DNA of 18,124 nt from Treponema sp. (GTDB lineage: Bacteria > Spirochaetota > Spirochaetia > Treponematales > Breznakiellaceae), in NCBI GenBank assembly GCA_031288005.1, contig JAITSE010000029.1, forward strand, positions 1 through 18,124, written 5' to 3'. The position numbers and the translations under genes are program-made. The notes beneath the pieces are model-generated. The model worked only from the letters and a program-made list of their open reading frames with translations. It was not told the origin of the DNA and searched no databases. Shown here in pieces: positions 16,038 to 18,124 of the stretch. The first letter of the stretch is position 1; every line of letters starts with the position of its first letter.

Positions 16038-16955
16038 ATGCCAATAAAAATCCCAAAAGACCTGCCGGCTTACAATTCGCTGCGGGAAGAAAACGTTTTT
16101 GTCATGACAGAAGACAGAGCGAGACATCAGGACATACGGCCCTTGAAAGTCGGCATCGTAAATTTGATGCCGACAACCGTAGAGACTGAGACCCAGCTTT
16201 TGCGACTCCTTGGAAACACACCGCTCCAGGTGGATATTACCTTCCTGCGTATGGGCAGCCATGAATCCCGCAACGCGCCGCCGGGGCATTTGGAGAAGTT
16301 TTATATCAGCTCCGAATGGATACTGAGGGAAGGCATACGCTTTGACGGCCTTATCATCACGGGCGCGCCTGTCGAGGCCCTTCCTTTTGAGGAAGTAGAC
16401 TACTGGAAAGAACTCACCGCGGTTTTGGACTATTCTACGAATCATGTCTGGTCCACCATGCACATCTGCTGGGGCGCACAGGCCGGGCTTTACCGCAGAT
16501 ACGGCGTCCCCAAAGAAGCGCTCCCGGCTAAACTCTTCGGGATATTTCCCCACGGCGTGAACGAGCGGCACAGCGTCCTGTTCAGGGGCTTTGACGACGA
16601 ATTTCTTGCGCCCCAATCCCGGCATACGGCCTCCTGCCGGGACGCTATTGCCGCAGAACCCGCGCTCGTGATTGAATCCGAAACAGAGGAGTCCGGGGTG
16701 TTCATCGCCACAGCCCGGGACGGCCGGGAGATATACGTTACAGGCCATCTGGAATACGACCCCTTGACGCTGGACCGGGAATACCGCCGGGACCTTGCCA
16801 AAGGACTTTCCATCGCCGTCCCAAAAAACTATTACCCCGACGATGATCCTTCCGGCTCCCCGGTGGTCCGCTGGCGGGCCCATGCCCACCTGTTCTTCTT
16901 CAACTGGCTAAACTATGTGTACCAGGAAACGCCTTATGACCTTGGGGAACTTTAA
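16038..16955 (+). CDS. metA: Homoserine O-acyltransferase MetA, probably acetyl-specific
   Basis: A 305-residue protein with the standard MetA start '[20 protein letters not shown]'. The catalytic cysteine is C144 in '[11 protein letters not shown]', and the His-Glu pair is in 'VTGHLEYD'. MetA activates homoserine for methionine synthesis. Acyl choice in this family is set by the residue after the 'TGAP' turn: E. coli (succinyl) has Gly111, while acetyl-transferring members such as that of Bacillus cereus have Glu. Here '[13 protein letters not shown]' places Glu113 at that position, so acetyl-CoA is the likely donor. ATG 16038 matches the family N-terminus; an upstream frame from 15981 does not. 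It begins 63 nt after mutS on the same strand. Confidence 0.93.
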   Translation: MPIKIPKDLPAYNSLREENVFVMTEDRARHQDIRPLKVGIVNLMPTTVETETQLLRLLGNTPLQVDITFLRMGSHESRNAPPGHLEKFYISSEWILREGIRFDGLIITGAPVEALPFEEVDYWKELTAVLDYSTNHVWSTMHICWGAQAGLYRRYGVPKEALPAKLFGIFPHGVNERHSVLFRGFDDEFLAPQSRHTASCRDAIAAEPALVIESETEESGVFIATARDGREIYVTGHLEYDPLTLDREYRRDLAKGLSIAVPKNYYPDDDPSGSPVVRWRAHAHLFFFNWLNYVYQETPYDLGEL

Positions 16956-16957
16956 AT

Positions 16958-17014
16958 CCTGAAGATCAGGCCGCCCTTCAAATTCGCCGGAAACTATGCT
17001 AACTTGTAAACAAG
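16958..17014 (+). promoter_or_regulatory. metA-rbr spacer: small hairpin and operator-like palindrome
   Basis: CCTGA (16958-16962) and TCAGG (16966-16970) form a hairpin just after the metA stop, without a T-run. Further on, CTTGTAAACAAG (17003-17014) is a dyad, placed just after a TATGCT (16995-17000) that could serve as a -10 box; no good -35 is seen. This would suit a regulator site ahead of rubrerythrin, but no known binding consensus is matched. Confidence 0.3.
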
Positions 17015-17065
17015 CGGACGCTCAAGCATGAGGCCGCAGTCAATAAACTCAACACGGAGGAACAA

Positions 17066-17608
17066 ATGAAAGAACTCAAAGGCTCCAAGACGGAAGCGAA
17101 CCTTCAGGCCGCTTTTGCCGGAGAATCAATGGCCAGGAATAAATATACCTATTATGCTTCCAAGGCCGAAAAAGAAGGCTATAACCAAATTGCCGCCCTG
17201 TTTAGGGAAACTGCTGAGAACGAAAAAGAGCACGCAAAACTCTGGTTCAAAGCCCTTCACGGGGACGCTGTCCCTGACACGGAAACTAACCTGAAAGACG
17301 CTGCCGCGGGGGAGCATTACGAGTGGACCGATATGTACGCCGCTTTTGCGAAGACCGCTGACGAAGAAGGCTTCACACAGACAGCGGCGCTGTTCAGGAT
17401 GGTTTCCGAGATAGAAAAGCGCCACGAGGAGCGCTACCTCAAGCTCCTTGCCAATGTTGAAAACGGACTCGTCTTTTCAAGGGACGGAGACGCCCTCTGG
17501 CAATGCGCCAACTGCGGTCACGTCCTTGTCGGCAAAAAGGCCCCGGATCTCTGCCCGGTCTGTAAACATCCCAAAGCGTACTTCCAGATCAAAGCCGAAA
17601 ATTACTAA
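17066..17608 (+). CDS. rbr: Rubrerythrin
   Basis: A 180-residue protein with the two expected parts. The ferritin-like four-helix domain (about 1-135) carries the diiron ligands, visible in '[11 protein letters not shown]' (E20), 'ENEKEH' (E53, H56), 'GEHYEW' and '[11 protein letters not shown]'. The rubredoxin-like tail holds one Fe in 'CANCGHVL' (C147, C150) and 'CPVCKHP' (C163, C166). Rubrerythrins reduce hydrogen peroxide in anaerobes using electrons from rubredoxin or NADH. The ATG has a strong Shine-Dalgarno GGAGG 5 nt upstream. The 110-nt gap from metA suggests its own promoter. The stop at 17606-17608 borders a possible inserted palindromic element. Confidence 0.95.
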   Translation: MKELKGSKTEANLQAAFAGESMARNKYTYYASKAEKEGYNQIAALFRETAENEKEHAKLWFKALHGDAVPDTETNLKDAAAGEHYEWTDMYAAFAKTADEEGFTQTAALFRMVSEIEKRHEERYLKLLANVENGLVFSRDGDALWQCANCGHVLVGKKAPDLCPVCKHPKAYFQIKAENY

Positions 17609-17611
17609 TTG

Positions 17612-17698
17612 GACTTGTTCGATAACCTATTTTACTGAACCCTGCCAACCTTCGGTTGGCTGACGGGTTGCGGAAACTGCGTTTCCGACGAACAAGTC
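17612..17698 (+). repeat. Branched inverted-repeat block with two inner hairpins
   Basis: GACTTGTTCG (17612-17621) and CGAACAAGTC (17689-17698) form a 10-bp outer stem. Inside are a hairpin of GCCAACC (17644-17650) and GGTTGGC (17654-17660), extended by AACCC/GGGTT (17638-17642, 17665-17669), and a second one of CGGAAAC (17671-17677) and GTTTCCG (17681-17687). The result is a three-way junction. No T-run follows, so it is not a standard terminator of the rubrerythrin gene. Confidence 0.7.
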
Positions 17699-17815
17699 TC
17701 GCAAAATACTACGTATTTTGTCAATTTTTATAAGGAATTTGGCGAACCAGGAGACCGCTGAGACAGTATACTGTCTCCGGTCTCAGGTTCGACGATAACT
17801 GAAGTTATCGAACAA
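17615..17815. mobile_element. Possible MITE-like element with 12-bp terminal inverted repeats
   Basis: TTGTTCGATAAC (17615-17626) is the exact reverse complement of GTTATCGAACAA (17804-17815), bounding a 201-bp non-coding, hairpin-rich block. The hexamer ATTGGA flanks it at 17608-17613 and 17820-17825, which could be a target duplication, though the distances from the repeat ends (1 and 4 nt) do not match. There is no transposase inside. Only the inverted repeats are observed; the mobile nature is inferred. Confidence 0.35.
17702..17810 (+). repeat. Three further perfect hairpins in the same spacer
   Basis: CAAAATAC (17702-17709) pairs with GTATTTTG (17713-17720). A long interrupted stem joins CGAACC (17743-17748) with GGTTCG (17786-17791) and GAGACC (17751-17756) with GGTCTC (17779-17784), around the perfect 18-bp palindrome at 17760-17777. 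CGATAAC (17793-17799) pairs with GTTATCG (17804-17810). The spacing is tight, with little unstructured sequence left. Confidence 0.7.
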
Positions 17816-17854
17816 TTCTATTGGATTTTTGATACTCTGGTTCGGCCATAAGCC

Positions 17855-17900
17855 GCAGTAAAGCTGTTCGTAGCCGTGCGCCCGTGAACAGTTTTACTGC
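17855..17900 (+). promoter_or_regulatory. 15-bp stem-loop just before the hsdM-like gene
   Basis: GCAGTAAAGCTGTTC (17855-17869) pairs with GAACAGTTTTACTGC (17886-17900) over 15 positions, with a single G-T wobble at the ninth, around a 16-nt loop. It ends 6-10 nt before a strong AGGGGG ribosome binding site. With no T-run after it, it is more likely a leader structure or a regulator-binding palindrome than a terminator. A smaller CGGC/GCCG hairpin overlaps its left edge. Confidence 0.5.
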
Positions 17901-17917
17901 ATAGACAGGGGGAAAAT

Positions 17918-18124
17918 ATGCTGGACGCCGGTACAAAACGAAACATTGACGCAGCCCGGGATATTCTTGTGGGGAAGGTGCCGGACCCGAAAAGCCAGGT
18001 TGAATAGATAACCATCGCCCTGATATACAAGTTCATGGACGACATGGACAGGGAATCTATCGCCATGGGCGGCAAGGCCGGCTTTTTTACGGGTGAATAC
18101 AAACGCTACGCCTGGTCAAAGATT
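17918..18124 (+). pseudogene. hsdM: Type I restriction-modification DNA methylase subunit (HsdM-like), N-terminal part with an in-frame amber stop
   Basis: The frame reads 'MLDAGTKRNIDAARDILVG' then 'KVPDPKSQVE', a TAG at 18005-18007, and continues 'ITIALIYKFMDDMDRESIAM' and 'GGKAGFFTGEYKRYAWSKI' to the window edge. This matches the N-terminal domain of HsdM-type N6-adenine methylases, whose members have 'QVEQITxALIYKFMDDMD'. The TAG therefore stands at a glutamine codon (CAG to TAG, one base). HsdM methylates the host recognition site and is needed for modification and restriction by the HsdMS/HsdR complex. The ATG has a good Shine-Dalgarno. Other genes here (bamA, mutS) end in TAG, so TAG is a true stop. 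Restart at ATG 18035 would drop conserved residues. The rest of the gene lies outside the window. Confidence 0.75.

Noticed and set aside
17612..17900. CRISPR array or repeat-spacer structure
   Set aside because: The repeats are inverted and different from each other, with no direct repeats of constant length and no cas genes nearby.

Overview
The window looks like a chromosomal segment of a treponeme-like spirochaete. The evidence is the gene order tamB-like, bamA, skp/ompH, mutS, which I recall from Treponema (TP0325-TP0328 in T. pallidum), a PilZ/TPR gene pair, and a rubrerythrin typical of an anaerobe. The moderately GC-rich core contrasts with an AT-rich left end. I read the species group from gene content only.

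Layout. (1) Bases 1-1000 hold what looks like one integron-type gene cassette: a right half of an attC-like recombination site, an AT-rich antitoxin/VapC operon with its own promoter and operator-like palindrome, then a complete attC-like folded site of about 135 nt. (2) Bases 1064-2210 are a graveyard on the minus strand: a broken Phd/YefM antitoxin plus Txe/YoeB toxin pair, then a frameshifted, internally deleted IS1182-like transposase interrupted by a run of 22 C. Bases 2211-2684 hold nothing I can assign. (3) Bases 2685-4723 are a PilZ-domain gene and a TPR gene overlapping by 4 nt; thymidylate kinase faces them, with 4 nt between the two stop codons. (4) Bases 5709-15974 are the outer-membrane biogenesis run tamB-bamA-skp followed closely by mutS. 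(5) Bases 16038-17608 hold metA (probably the acetyl-transferring type) and rubrerythrin. (6) Bases 17609-17917 are a dense set of inverted repeats, some mutually exclusive, inside a possible 12-bp terminal inverted repeat. (7) From 17918 the start of a type I restriction methylase subunit (HsdM-like) runs off the window, with an amber stop at codon 30.

How the parts relate. TamB, BamA and Skp act in inserting or delivering outer-membrane proteins. MutS shares their strand and has its Shine-Dalgarno sequence on the skp stop codon, so it is probably co-transcribed. Both edges are accessory DNA (toxin-antitoxin cassette, dead transposon, restriction-modification) around a conserved core. The observations most worth checking are the cassette with its attC-like sites, the folded intergenic element at 17612-17900, the interrupted hsdM, the C22 tract, and the thymidylate kinase P-loop that lacks its lysine.
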